A stretch of DNA of 60,369 bases from Candidatus Cloacimonadota bacterium (GTDB taxonomy: Bacteria; Cloacimonadota; Cloacimonadia; Cloacimonadales; TCS61). Made by a program: the position numbers and the translations under genes. The notes under the pieces were generated by a model. That model worked only from the letters and a program-made list of their open reading frames with translations, was not told the origin of the DNA and did not search any database. How positions within the stretch are numbered: position 1 is the stretch's first letter; the number at the start of each line of letters is the position of its first letter. The stretch spans positions 1 to 60,369 of the forward strand of contig JAUVLU010000012.1 of NCBI GenBank assembly GCA_030600585.1, read 5' to 3'. Below, piece by piece: positions 16,081 to 24,620 of this stretch.

Positions 16081-17426
16081 AATTCCTCCTCAAGTTTTAT
16101 TGCATTTAAAATTTTAACTTTATCCCAAAACGGATGTTGCAGCCATATTTCGTGAGCTTGGTCTAATAATTTCCCGATGTTTTGTCCTTCACCCATTTCA
16201 AAATGTAACATAATATCCCTTCCGGTTACTGGCAACTTTTTTTCTTTTATTTTTTTTAAATTGGAAGTTATTCGCTTTTTTAAGTTAGGAATCTGGCTTG
16301 GAAGGCAGTAGGCTTTTGCATGGGAAATATTGTCGGCGTGTATAAGTGAGAGCAACGATTCCAGTTCAGAATTCATTTGGATGATCAGGCGGCGCACAGC
16401 AGTATCAGAAAACCCATCGAGCGTATCGCCAAAAGCTTTCAAACGCATATGATTTTTTATAAGTTTAGAAACTTTTGTAATTATTTCTTTTGGGAATTTA
16501 AGATCGTGCAATATTTTTCGAGCACGTTTTGCTCCGGCTATTTCGTGCCGGTAGAAATGAATTCCCTTATTATCTTCTGTTTTGGTTTGCGGTTTGGAAA
16601 TATCATGCAGAAGAGCAGAAAGACGTAATACAATATCGGAAGGAGTGTTTTGTAGAACTTGAAGTGTATGTCCGAGCATATCTTTATCATGATATCTATT
16701 TTGCTGTGCACCATCCAAAAGGACTAATTCAGGAATAACATATTGCATAATACCGGAATGCACCAACATTCTAATCCCATCAGCAGGAGCAGGAGATAAA
16801 AGGATCTTAATAAGTTCATCCCTTATTCTTTCACGGGAAATATGTTGCAGCATCTGCGCATTCCGAATGATGCTGCTTATGGTATTATCTTCAATTGAAA
16901 ACTTTAGCTGCACAGCAAAACGGACAGCGCGCAACATCCTGAGAGGATCTTCTGTAAAGATGATATCCGGCTTGGAAGTGGCACGAATTGTTTTAACTTT
17001 GATATCGGCAATTCCCTTGCCTGTAATATCCCGGATCTTGCCATTCATTACATTCATAATTAGTGAATTAACAGTGAAATCACGACGGTAGATATCTTCG
17101 GTAATAGTGCCTTGAACAATATCCGGTTTACGACTTTTATGACGATATGATTCTTTTCGTGCCATAACAAACTCGATCTTATTTCCTGAAATGATCACCT
17201 GCGCTGTACCAAACCGCTGAAATATTACCGGACGTGAAGATATTCCCTTTTTATATAATAATTGTGCCAGATTGATGCCTCCCGCTGGAAGTGAGACGAC
17301 TATATCCAGATCATTACTCTCTTTTCCCATAACTTTATCGCGTACAAATCCGCCTGCAATAAAAGTATTATTTTCAAATTCTGTTCCGCGAATCGCTTTA
17401 GCGATAATTACAATTATATCATTCAT
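16077..17426 (-). CDS. cca: CCA tRNA nucleotidyltransferase (class II, with HD domain)
   Basis: 449 aa. The head domain has G-G-F-V-R-D (25-30) and the catalytic D-L-D-I-V-V. R-R-D-F-T-V-N-S-L follows near 117, then E-D-P-L-R-M-L-R-A-V-R-F near 164, which is characteristic of poly(A) polymerase/CCA enzymes. A C-terminal HD phosphohydrolase-like domain carries L-L-H-D-I-S-K-P. The protein adds or repairs the 3' CCA of tRNAs (or, in some lineages, only part of it: A-adding versus CC-adding). Only one such gene is visible here, so I assume the full activity. It lies six bases after rsmE on the same strand. Confidence 0.93.
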   Translation of the reverse strand: MNDIIVIIAKAIRGTEFENNTFIAGGFVRDKVMGKESNDLDIVVSLPAGGINLAQLLYKKGISSRPVIFQRFGTAQVIISGNKIEFVMARKESYRHKSRKPDIVQGTITEDIYRRDFTVNSLIMNVMNGKIRDITGKGIADIKVKTIRATSKPDIIFTEDPLRMLRAVRFAVQLKFSIEDNTISSIIRNAQMLQHISRERIRDELIKILLSPAPADGIRMLVHSGIMQYVIPELVLLDGAQQNRYHDKDMLGHTLQVLQNTPSDIVLRLSALLHDISKPQTKTEDNKGIHFYRHEIAGAKRARKILHDLKFPKEIITKVSKLIKNHMRLKAFGDTLDGFSDTAVRRLIIQMNSELESLLSLIHADNISHAKAYCLPSQIPNLKKRITSNLKKIKEKKLPVTGRDIMLHFEMGEGQNIGKLLDQAHEIWLQHPFWDKVKILNAIKLEEEL

Positions 17427-17432
17427 ATTTCT

Positions 17433-18164
17433 TTAATAATATTCAGGATCATTATGCAGGAAGTATCCTGTTAATTGCGAAACACTTGCAATCGCAGCTG
17501 TTTCTGCTCTTAAAATATGATTTCCTAATGTGAAAGTTGCAATATTTTTATTTTGTAAATACTCAATTTCTCCTTTATCAAATCCGCCTTCAGGTCCGAT
17601 TATTATGCAGATCGATTTTTCCTCTAAATTTGCAGCGATCTCATTAAGTGTTCGATGTTTTCCAATTTCCAGAGCTGCTACAGGAACATATTTCCCCATT
17701 TCCTCTATTAATCCGGATAAAGATCGTACTTCACGGATTTGCGGCAAGAAGGCATTATCACACTGTTTCATAGCAGCAATTGCAACTTTATTGAATTTTT
17801 CCACAGTATTCATGGAAGGCTTTCGTACAGTTCTCTCTGTTGTAATAGGAAAAAAATCTTTCACGCCAAGTTCTGTTAATTTCTCAATGATCATATTATC
17901 ATGTTTGTTCTTTAAAAGCGGGAAAGCAACTGCAATTTGTGGTTGTGATTTTTGCATCGTTACCATTTTATTTACAGACACTGTTAATTCTTTCTTTTTT
18001 ATGCTGTCTATAATACCTTCTGCCAGCAATCCTTTCCCGTTAGATAAAATTACTTCATCTCCTTCTTTTCGACGGAAAACATGACAAATATGATGATGTT
18101 CGCTTCCGCTTATCAAGATAAGATCATCGTTTATATTCATATTTGGTGCATAAAAACACGGCAT
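17433..18164 (-). CDS. rsmE: 16S rRNA m3U1498 methyltransferase RsmE
   Basis: 243 aa SPOUT-class enzyme. An N-terminal PUA-like domain (about 1-75, with H-H-I-C-H-V-F-R) is followed by the trefoil-knot methyltransferase. The C-terminal knot signature is present: I-I-I-G-P-E-G-G-F-D-K-G-E, then L-G-x-x-I-L-R-A-E-T-A-A. It methylates U1498 of 16S rRNA. It is the first gene of a minus-strand group with cca and the 132-aa protein; the ATG has AGGAGAATTT upstream. Confidence 0.95.
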   Translation of the reverse strand: MPCFYAPNMNINDDLILISGSEHHHICHVFRRKEGDEVILSNGKGLLAEGIIDSIKKKELTVSVNKMVTMQKSQPQIAVAFPLLKNKHDNMIIEKLTELGVKDFFPITTERTVRKPSMNTVEKFNKVAIAAMKQCDNAFLPQIREVRSLSGLIEEMGKYVPVAALEIGKHRTLNEIAANLEEKSICIIIGPEGGFDKGEIEYLQNKNIATFTLGNHILRAETAAIASVSQLTGYFLHNDPEYY

Positions 18165-18340
18165 AAATTCTCCTATTCAAATAATTAAATTCTCCATTTG
18201 ATAAAATTGAATCTTACATTTTATGTCAAACAAAGTATTTATATTAATATAAGCAAACATAAAATATTATTATAATTCTGAATCATTAAAATATTTTTTT
18301 ATTGCCAAAAAAAATGAAGTAATTTTTATCACATAGAAGT

Positions 18341-18390
18341 GCTATATAAAAAAGAACTTGTAAAAAAACATGGAATATTTTTTATATAGC
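18341..18390. promoter_or_regulatory. 13-bp perfect inverted repeat upstream of the SPOR gene
   Basis: GCTATATAAAAAA (18341-18353) is repeated in inverted form at 18378-18390, with 24 bases between. It lies in the divergent gap between rsmE (minus) and the SPOR gene (plus), about 70 bases before the latter. It could be an operator, a stem in the leader or a terminator-like structure. The rest of the 295-base gap is AT-rich with no ORF. Confidence 0.45.
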
Positions 18391-18459
18391 AATGATTTAT
18401 ATAATTAGTTGAAACATTAATAAATTGTGAAATGTTGATATATTTATGAGGATTAAAAT

Positions 18460-19866
18460 ATGAGAAATGTACTACCGCTAATTGTTATAATAATCGCTGT
18501 AGTAGCTTTAATTATCGTAGTTGGATTTGTAATTGGAACCATAACACATAAGATGAAAAACGATTCGGAAGAGGAGATCACTGAACAGCAGGTTATTGAA
18601 GTAGAAACCACAGATTCGCTTTTACCCGTATTTGAAGAATTATTCTCTCTTCAGATAATGGCCAGTAGTAAATATGACAATATAAAGCATCTTCAAGATA
18701 AGTTAAAACAGGCAAATTATGAATCAGAGATTTCTAAATTAATGAGAGATGGTACAATAATTTACCGTTTACGGCTTACCGGTTTATACAACGAGGATGA
18801 TGCTATAGGATTGGGTGAAGAATTAAAAAAGAAATATGCCTCAATTAACGGCTATTGGTTAGAAGAACAAAAAACAATAACCGCATCAACCGATAGAGTA
18901 GAAGAAAAAATCAAACAGAAAGAAGTTTCCAAAAAAGAACCTGTAAAACCGAAATATGAAAAAAAGATAGAGATAACTAAGAAAGAAATTGATTTCGATA
19001 AAGAGTGTGAAGTGCAGCTGCTTGCCAGTAGTAATTATGCCAAAGTTGAACAGATAAAAACGGATCTGGAGCGAAAAGGATACAAAACCAAGATACTTAC
19101 ACTTACAAAAGGGGAAAATATAATTTATCGTCTACGATTGCGTGGACTTTATAGTGAAACAGAAGGAAACAAGTTGGGAAATAAAATCGTGAAACTTCCA
19201 TTAGGTATCTCTTCTTTCTGGTTAGATGAAATTAAAAATGGGAAAAGTGTCGGTCAGATCGGAACGACTATAGCTAAAACTACCAAAACTACTGTACTTC
19301 CTTCGAGTGGTGATTATGATATTCAAATTCTGGCTAATACAAAAAGAAATTTAGTTGAAGAAAAGAAAAATATTTTAGAGAAAGCCGGTTATCCAGCTAA
19401 AATAACAACTACAACAAAGAATGGAACTACATATTACCGACTTCGACTGGCAAATTCCTATTCACAATCCGAGGCAAAAAAAGTAGGAGATAAACTGAAG
19501 AAAGATGTACGGTTTGTTTCAGATTATTGGATCGTACCGAAATCAGTGGCTCAAGCTTCTGTGCCAAAATTTGCAAAGAAGAATGCTAAAGTTCAGGATG
19601 AATCGCTTACTGAACCGATCCAGTATCCCATGAATCCCAAATATCAATCCCAAAATAAAAAGCAACAGAAAACGATGACTTGTGTAGCTAATGATATTAA
19701 TATTCGTATCGGTCCCGGAACATATTATGCAGTTGATCCGATTGGAAAATTAATGAAGGGCGTTACTGTATTTGTGGTTGATGAAAAAAACGACTGGATA
19801 AAATTCACAATTACACCCAACGATGAATCATGGTCAGGCTGGGTGAATAAAAAGTATTTAAAATAA
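18460..19866 (+). CDS. Membrane-anchored protein with three SPOR domains and an SH3b domain
   Basis: 468 aa. A single N-terminal membrane helix (about 5-27) leaves the rest periplasmic. Three SPOR repeats lie at about 60-135, 182-256 and 285-358; each has F/Y-x-x-Q-I/L-x-A-S/N and a conserved Y-R-L-R-L block. A bacterial SH3 domain follows at 405-468 (N-I-R-I-G-P-G...G-W-V-N-K-K-Y-L-K). SPOR domains bind denuded glycan strands of septal peptidoglycan, and SH3b domains bind wall peptides, so a role in division or wall remodelling is expected. It stands alone on the plus strand after a divergent gap. Confidence 0.88.
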   Translation: MRNVLPLIVIIIAVVALIIVVGFVIGTITHKMKNDSEEEITEQQVIEVETTDSLLPVFEELFSLQIMASSKYDNIKHLQDKLKQANYESEISKLMRDGTIIYRLRLTGLYNEDDAIGLGEELKKKYASINGYWLEEQKTITASTDRVEEKIKQKEVSKKEPVKPKYEKKIEITKKEIDFDKECEVQLLASSNYAKVEQIKTDLERKGYKTKILTLTKGENIIYRLRLRGLYSETEGNKLGNKIVKLPLGISSFWLDEIKNGKSVGQIGTTIAKTTKTTVLPSSGDYDIQILANTKRNLVEEKKNILEKAGYPAKITTTTKNGTTYYRLRLANSYSQSEAKKVGDKLKKDVRFVSDYWIVPKSVAQASVPKFAKKNAKVQDESLTEPIQYPMNPKYQSQNKKQQKTMTCVANDINIRIGPGTYYAVDPIGKLMKGVTVFVVDEKNDWIKFTITPNDESWSGWVNKKYLK

Positions 19867-19887
19867 AAACATAATTTACGGAACCAA

Positions 19888-20149
19888 TTGAAAAAACATA
19901 ATGGTAGATTAGTAGTTGAAGGAATTTATAATTATTGTGATCGTTGGTGCGAGAGATGTACTTATACTTCTCGTTGCCTGAACTATGCCATTGATCAAGA
20001 AAAATTCGGCGATATGAAAGAGAAGGATATTACCACAACGGGAAAAATCTATTTCACAAATATTGTATTTATTAGAACGAATAAAAGACATTGCTGAAAA
20101 GAGTTTCCCTGAAGCACGTTCTTTTATCCGTCCCGGATTTGATGAATAA
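19888..20149 (+). pseudogene. Frameshifted small cysteine-rich protein gene
   Basis: The first frame (TTG start at 19888) gives 69 codons with C-D-R-W-C-E-R-C-T-Y-T-S-R-C, a four-cysteine motif of a conserved bacterial hypothetical family. It then loses coherence. In the +1 frame an uninterrupted stretch reads S-I-S-Q-I-L-Y-L-L-E-R-I-K-D-I and continues to a plausible C-terminus S-F-I-R-P-G-F-D-E at 20149. Together the two frames look like one protein of about 85 aa split by a frameshift or small deletion between about 20020 and 20070. A sequencing error is possible. The 3' end abuts the left 65-bp repeat. Confidence 0.55.
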
Positions 20150-20156
20150 TTGTTCT

Positions 20157-20221
20157 GACCAAAATGCACGCAAATGCAGAATAGTCGTGACTTTTTTGCA
20201 AAGTGTTGCAGAATAGTCGAA
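20157..20221. repeat. 65-bp direct repeat, left copy, flanking the DUF4143 ATPase gene
   Basis: Aligns without gaps to 21344-21408 with 57 of 65 bases identical. Each copy contains two related sub-units (ATGCAGAATAGTCG and TTGCAGAATAGTCG in this copy). It ends two bases before the ATPase stop codon. Confidence 0.85.
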
Positions 20222-20222
20222 G

Positions 20223-21356
20223 TCAAACAGTAAGTTCCTTAAGAAAATTCTCCGGTTTTTTTACGGTAATATTTTTTTGTAATCTTTCTTTCCTTAGATA
20301 TCGTACTACTTGAGTTGCAGGTATATCATATTTTTGATGAAAATAATAAAGATCTTTGTTTATCGAAGTATCTGATGTTTTTGCTTCAATCAACATAATC
20401 GGCTCATCATTAATAGTTAAACAGAAATCTACCTCTTTTTTCTCTTTCGTCCTTATATAGTGAAGCACTACTTCCTCACCGGTTGTATCAGTTAAATGAA
20501 GAGAATGTTTTAATAGTGATACAGCTATATAATTTTCATATTTTACTCCAGTATCACCTTTAACCATACCTGTATCATAGAAGTATAATTTTGGTTCTTT
20601 TTTTAATGAGCGGGCAATATTTTTAGAAAATGGAGTTACACGAAATATAATATATAAAGATTCTAAAATTTGAATATATTTTTTTATTGTATTTGGTGCT
20701 TTATCAATATCTTCTGCTAATGACTTATATGAAATTGGGGAAGCAACTCTTTTTTTGAGCAATTCTACAAGCACTTGCATGGCTTTTAACTCTTGTATAT
20801 TTTCAAAATCCAGAATATCATCTCTAATTAAGTTATCTGAATAGAGTTTTCGCCAACGTGAAACTTCCTCTGAATTTTCTGCTAATAACGTTTCAGGGAA
20901 ACCACCACGCTCAATAAGATGATCCAATGTGAACTTATTATCGATGAGAGATTCTTTGTAGCTGAATGGGAGAAGATGATGAATAAAATATCTGCCGGCT
21001 AAAGAATCACCACCTTGTCTGAATGTATCCAATCTGGCACTTCCGGTAACAAGAATATGCAATCCCTCAGGTTTGTTATCGAAAACTCCTTTTAAATAAT
21101 TCTTCCACTTCGGCATTTTATGGATCTCATCAAAAATAAGTAGATCAATATTTGGTAACCAGCTTTCATCTTTGATCATCTCACAATCTTTTGAACTATC
21201 ATAATTCAAATAAAGAGGATTCTTGTAATTTTTACAAATTTCTTTTGCTAACCACGTTTTTCCAACTTGTCTGGGACCAACCAAAAATACCATTTTCTTT
21301 TTCAAATCTCGTTCAATAAATTCTCTTTGTATTCTTTTCATGCGACCAAAATGCAA
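20223..21356 (-). CDS. AAA+ ATPase with C-terminal DUF4143
   Basis: 377 aa (372 if the second ATG at 21341 is used; neither has a clear ribosome binding site). The N-terminal AAA_14 domain has Walker A G-P-R-Q-V-G-K-T near 26-33, Walker B L-L-I-F-D-E-I-H near 75-82, and sensor L-V-T-G-S-A-R. The C-terminal DUF4143 has an endonuclease-like fold with V-D-F and I-E-A-K (about 315-330). The family is abundant, laterally mobile and functionally unclear; toxin/antitoxin and defence-like roles have been suggested. It is exactly bracketed by 65-bp direct repeats: the start lies in or beside the right copy, and the stop lies directly beyond the left copy. Confidence 0.9.
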   Translation of the reverse strand: MHFGRMKRIQREFIERDLKKKMVFLVGPRQVGKTWLAKEICKNYKNPLYLNYDSSKDCEMIKDESWLPNIDLLIFDEIHKMPKWKNYLKGVFDNKPEGLHILVTGSARLDTFRQGGDSLAGRYFIHHLLPFSYKESLIDNKFTLDHLIERGGFPETLLAENSEEVSRWRKLYSDNLIRDDILDFENIQELKAMQVLVELLKKRVASPISYKSLAEDIDKAPNTIKKYIQILESLYIIFRVTPFSKNIARSLKKEPKLYFYDTGMVKGDTGVKYENYIAVSLLKHSLHLTDTTGEEVVLHYIRTKEKKEVDFCLTINDEPIMLIEAKTSDTSINKDLYYFHQKYDIPATQVVRYLRKERLQKNITVKKPENFLKELTV

Positions 21357-21408
21357 GCAGATGCATAATAGTCAAGACTTTTTTGCAAAGCGATGCAGAA
21401 AAGTCGAA
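21344..21408. repeat. 65-bp direct repeat, right copy, flanking the DUF4143 ATPase gene
   Basis: Same orientation as 20157-20221, offset 1187 bases, 8 mismatches. It overlaps the first possible start codon and so probably also supplies the promoter of the ATPase gene. Confidence 0.85.
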
Positions 21409-21440
21409 ATTTTAGATTCTTATTTTGAGTTGGAAGTGAT

Positions 21441-21793
21441 GCATCGGCTTGAGTAACAAACGATGCTGAAATTCTCTTGCTTGTCTAACGGTGCATCGGC
21501 TTGAGTAACAAACGATGCTTGTTATAAACCGTTCCAAAGGTTTTCAACCGTTTGGAAGGTCACATTGAAAATAACCCTAAAAAAGTTTACCTGCCTTTGG
21601 CATGGTTTCTTTCAATGGTAACTTACAATTGATTCTTTCAGGGGATGTATGTTTTACCTTATATGTGCGATTCTCGTTCCCAAAGCCCTCTTTGGGAACG
21701 CAATGAATGGCAAAACCATTGTTTTGCAAAGCAACCCAATCAGTAAAACGTAGTTTCGGATATTATACGTTCCCAATCAGGGGATTGGGAACG
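21441..21793. repeat. Cluster of REP-like hairpins
   Basis: Two identical 26-base hairpins with arms GCATCG/CGATGC lie at 21441-21466 and 21493-21518. Two further 11-bp-stem hairpins lie at 21675-21700 (CGTTCCCAAAG/CTTTGGGAACG) and 21768-21793 (CGTTCCCAATC/GATTGGGAACG). The latter are oriented as a pair around about 70 bases with CATTG/CAATG phrases. The first hairpin type recurs in degenerate form near 57034-57062. The ~500 bases from 21409 to 21906 hold no gene. Such hairpins are typical of REP-like elements moved by REP-associated transposases. Confidence 0.7.
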
Positions 21794-21906
21794 AGACCGA
21801 ACATTTTCGTATATTTTGTGTGTTTCGCTGGAGCGACATACAATAAACCTTGAAAGTGCTAAGCAGGAAGAAATTTTGGAGGAAACCTTTTCAAGGTTGT
21901 TGTTAT

Positions 21907-23811
21907 CTATTTCTTCTCCTGTTCAATATAGCAGAGAATATCACCTTTAGAAACAGAGTCACCAGCTTTACGATTAATATTTTTAATAACACCATCACAC
22001 GGAGCACCCAGATTATTGAACATTTTCATTGCTTCTAATACAACTATGGTATCTCCGGCTTTTACTTTATTGCCGACCTTTTTCTTATATTCAATTATCA
22101 TTCCTGGCATAGGAGCGCATAAATTGCCGGTATCATCTCCAACAGCGATTTCTTCTTTTTTCTTAACAGCGGTTACCATTTGTCTTGCGTTTGGATCTGC
22201 AACTTCTACATTGAAATGTTCACCATCTACATAAACATCAAAAGCTCTTGTGTTGGCAGGTCTCACTTTTTTAGTTGTGAGTTCACCGGAAAGTGCTTTT
22301 TTAACAAGTTCCTGTTCTTTTTGCACATCGTCCAATGTTTTAGATTTTACGTCATCAGGAACATCTTCCAGTCCGTATTTCCAATTGAGGAATCTTTTTC
22401 CTGTAACAGGATAAAGTGCGCAGAGTATCTCATCATCAATGTTTTTTGCCAGACCTTTAACTTCTGCTTTAACTTTTGGAAATTCCGGTTCAAGTGTATC
22501 GCCCGGTCTTTTCGTGATTGGAGTTTCACCTCGAGGATAACCTTTCAATGCTTTCTTTTGCACATTTTTATCGATTGGAAGAGTTGTCTTTCCATACAAT
22601 CCAAAGCAAAGATCTTTCACCTGTTCGGTGATATTGGAATATGCTTCATCTTTATCGAACAGCACGTTATTCACTGTTTGAATACCGATAATTTGGCTTG
22701 TTGGAGTAACCAGCGGAACCTGTCCGAGTTCTTTTCGAACTTTTGGAAGTGTTTCAAATACTTCATCGAGTTTATCGAGCGCATCCATTTGACGAAGTTG
22801 ATTTACCAGGTTGGAAAGCATTCCGCCCGGAGTTTGATGGAGTATCACATTTGTATCGATTATCGCATTTTTTGTGTCATCGAGTAAATGTTTGTATTTT
22901 GGAATCACCTTCTCCATTTCCTTATCGATCTCAGCGAGCTTCTTTATATCCAGTCCGGTATCGCGGTTAGTTCCCAAAAACGAGATCACAAGCGGTTCTA
23001 CTGCAGGATGAGAAGTTCTGTATGCATAAGGTGCCATACATGTATCGATGATATCCACGCCGGCTTCGATAGCCTTGAAAAGAGTGAGATCAGCCATTCC
23101 GGAAGTGAAATGAGTATGAAGATGGAGAGGAATATCCGTCTGCTCTTTGAGTGCTTTTACAAGATTGTATGCATCATAAGGAGCGATGAGTCCTGCCATA
23201 TCCTTAATGCAGATCGTATCGGCACCAAGTTCTTCCAACTGTTTTGCTTTCTGTAAATAATAATCCAGATTGTAGGTTTTACCACCCATTCTGGGTTCGG
23301 TGAGAGAATAGCAGATCGTACCTTGAAAATGTTTTTTATTCTTCTTGATCACCTTTACAACAGTTTGGAAATTACGGAAATCATTAAGCGCATCGAATAC
23401 GCGGAAAATATCGATTCCATTATCGCAGGCACGCTGGACAAAAGCTTCTACAACATCGTCAGCATAATTTCTATAACCCACAACATTCTGTCCGCGAAGC
23501 AACATGGAAAAAGGTGTTTTCGTCATATATTTTCTAAGAGTTTTAATTCTTTCCCATGGATCTTCATTAAGGAAACGGTGCATTACATCAAAAGTTGCGC
23601 CGCCCCACATTTCCACTGAATAGAATCCAATTTCATCCATCATTTTTGCAACCGGTATCATATCCTCGGTTCTGCCGCGAGTTGCAAAAAGACTTTGATG
23701 TCCATCTCGAAGACTTACATCCTGGATCTTGATCGGATTTGCTGCTTTTGGACGTGCAGGATCATAATTTATCTTTGTCATTTCCAAAACGCCGTGTTTA
23801 TCAAATTTCAT
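21907..23811 (-). CDS. oadA: Biotin-dependent carboxyltransferase, OadA/PycB type (5S plus biotin carrier)
   Basis: 634 aa. The HMGL-like TIM barrel (about 20-300) has S-L-R-D-G-H-Q-S, the carbamylated-lysine motif C-I-K-D-M-A-G near 205, and metal ligands in H-L-H-T-H. A conserved carboxylase domain follows. The C-terminal biotinyl domain has E-A-M-K-M with biotin Lys596. It transfers a carboxyl group between pyruvate/oxaloacetate and biotin. The partner MmdA-like gene lies upstream on the same strand and no OadB membrane decarboxylase is present. A methylmalonyl-CoA:pyruvate transcarboxylase (propionate route) is therefore more likely than a sodium pump, though PycB of a two-subunit pyruvate carboxylase is an alternative. 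GGAGG precedes the ATG. Confidence 0.9.
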   Translation of the reverse strand: MKFDKHGVLEMTKINYDPARPKAANPIKIQDVSLRDGHQSLFATRGRTEDMIPVAKMMDEIGFYSVEMWGGATFDVMHRFLNEDPWERIKTLRKYMTKTPFSMLLRGQNVVGYRNYADDVVEAFVQRACDNGIDIFRVFDALNDFRNFQTVVKVIKKNKKHFQGTICYSLTEPRMGGKTYNLDYYLQKAKQLEELGADTICIKDMAGLIAPYDAYNLVKALKEQTDIPLHLHTHFTSGMADLTLFKAIEAGVDIIDTCMAPYAYRTSHPAVEPLVISFLGTNRDTGLDIKKLAEIDKEMEKVIPKYKHLLDDTKNAIIDTNVILHQTPGGMLSNLVNQLRQMDALDKLDEVFETLPKVRKELGQVPLVTPTSQIIGIQTVNNVLFDKDEAYSNITEQVKDLCFGLYGKTTLPIDKNVQKKALKGYPRGETPITKRPGDTLEPEFPKVKAEVKGLAKNIDDEILCALYPVTGKRFLNWKYGLEDVPDDVKSKTLDDVQKEQELVKKALSGELTTKKVRPANTRAFDVYVDGEHFNVEVADPNARQMVTAVKKKEEIAVGDDTGNLCAPMPGMIIEYKKKVGNKVKAGDTIVVLEAMKMFNNLGAPCDGVIKNINRKAGDSVSKGDILCYIEQEKK

Positions 23812-23854
23812 TTATTTCCTCCGTAAATGAATAAGTGCAAAAGCGAGAACATGC

Positions 23855-24202
23855 TTAAGCGATTTTACTTTTCATGTATTTTATAAAATTTAAATGTTTT
23901 CTTCTTAATTTTTCAATATTTTCAACAATATCAGAATCTTCTATGTATCCTAACCTTTCAGCGATAATAATCTGTGTTTCAAGTTCAGCAAGTGAAACAA
24001 GACTTATATAAAGAAAGCGGATATATTCTTTAATGGAGTTTCTTGCTGCTCCTTCGGCTATATTAGAAGGATGAGAAACTGCAGCTCTTTGCATTTGAGA
24101 GATCAAACCAAACTTTTCTGATTCTGGAAACGAATTAGTAATTTTATAGATTTTCTCTACAAGCTCAATTCCTAATTTCCAAATATCCAGATCTTTATGC
24201 AT
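23855..24202 (-). CDS. Four-helix-bundle protein (S23/IVP family)
   Basis: 115 aa. L-D-I-W-K-L-G at the start, F-G-L-I-S-Q-M-Q-R-A-A-V-S-H-P-S-N-I-A-E-G-A-A-R in the centre and F-L-Y-I-S-L-V-S-L-A-E-L-E-T are the hallmarks of the four-helix bundle family. These proteins are often encoded in 23S rRNA intervening sequences but are also widespread as free genes. The fold is related to the Avd accessory protein of diversity-generating retroelements; no reverse transcriptase is nearby. It lies between the two carboxyltransferase genes on the same strand and looks like a later insertion into that operon. Function unknown. Confidence 0.85.
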   Translation of the reverse strand: MHKDLDIWKLGIELVEKIYKITNSFPESEKFGLISQMQRAAVSHPSNIAEGAARNSIKEYIRFLYISLVSLAELETQIIIAERLGYIEDSDIVENIEKLRRKHLNFIKYMKSKIA

Positions 24203-24278
24203 CTTAATTCCCCTTATTCCCTTCTTCTATTCTTCGCTTACACACTTACACTCTTCTTCGCTTATACTCTTATTCGCG

Positions 24279-24449
24279 TTACCGCGTAAGTCCTCTACGC
24301 TGAACCATCATTCTATTTTGCATGATGATCTCACGTCCGGATAATGCCCAATTATTATCAGGCTTGGAATTTTCTTCATCTTCCTGTTCTTGCAGATAAT
24401 ATAGAATTCCCATTATTGCAGCTTTCAGTTTCTTTTGTTTATCTTTCAA
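24279..24449 (-). CDS. Conserved 56-aa protein of the carboxyltransferase operon
   Basis: TTG start at 24449 with AGGAG seven bases upstream; 56 codons to TAA at 24279. An amphipathic helix (K-L-K-A-A-I-M-G-I-L-Y-Y-L-Q-E) is followed by an acidic linker and then W-A-L-S-G-R-E-I-I-M-Q-N-R-M-M-V-Q-R-R. A helix plus a W-x-x-x-G-R-x-x-x-M-x-x-R tail is, to my recollection, the form of small proteins encoded beside biotin-dependent carboxylase/decarboxylase subunits in anaerobes. It may play a small-subunit (gamma/epsilon-like) assembly role; this is inference. The codon structure, ribosome binding site and operon position support a real gene. Confidence 0.6.
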   Translation of the reverse strand: MKDKQKKLKAAIMGILYYLQEQEDEENSKPDNNWALSGREIIMQNRMMVQRRGLTR

Positions 24450-24620
24450 AAAATTCTCCTAAACGATATCAGGGTCAAGATCAAGGTCGAGGTCAAGATT
24501 GAAATTTTCATTATTCTTTTCCTCTTATTTATTTCTTTTTCCTTTATCATTCATAATCCCATATTCGATAATGGATATTCATTTTTTTCAGATCATAAAA
24601 CATCTTTGGAAAAAGAATAT

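Noticed and set aside
22180-22887. 235-codon ORF opposite the OadA-type gene
   Set aside because: Phe/Cys/Ile-rich antisense shadow of a strongly conserved enzyme.
23855-24202. Four-helix-bundle protein as Avd of a diversity-generating retroelement
   Set aside because: Sequence fits the general IVP/four-helix family and no reverse transcriptase or template repeat lies nearby; it is also far from the candidate variable region at 59.7 kb.
24471-24500. TTGACC-like hexamer run as a regulatory site
   Set aside because: The short hexamer run with a tiny 21-codon ORF has no conserved product and looks like simple repeat sequence.
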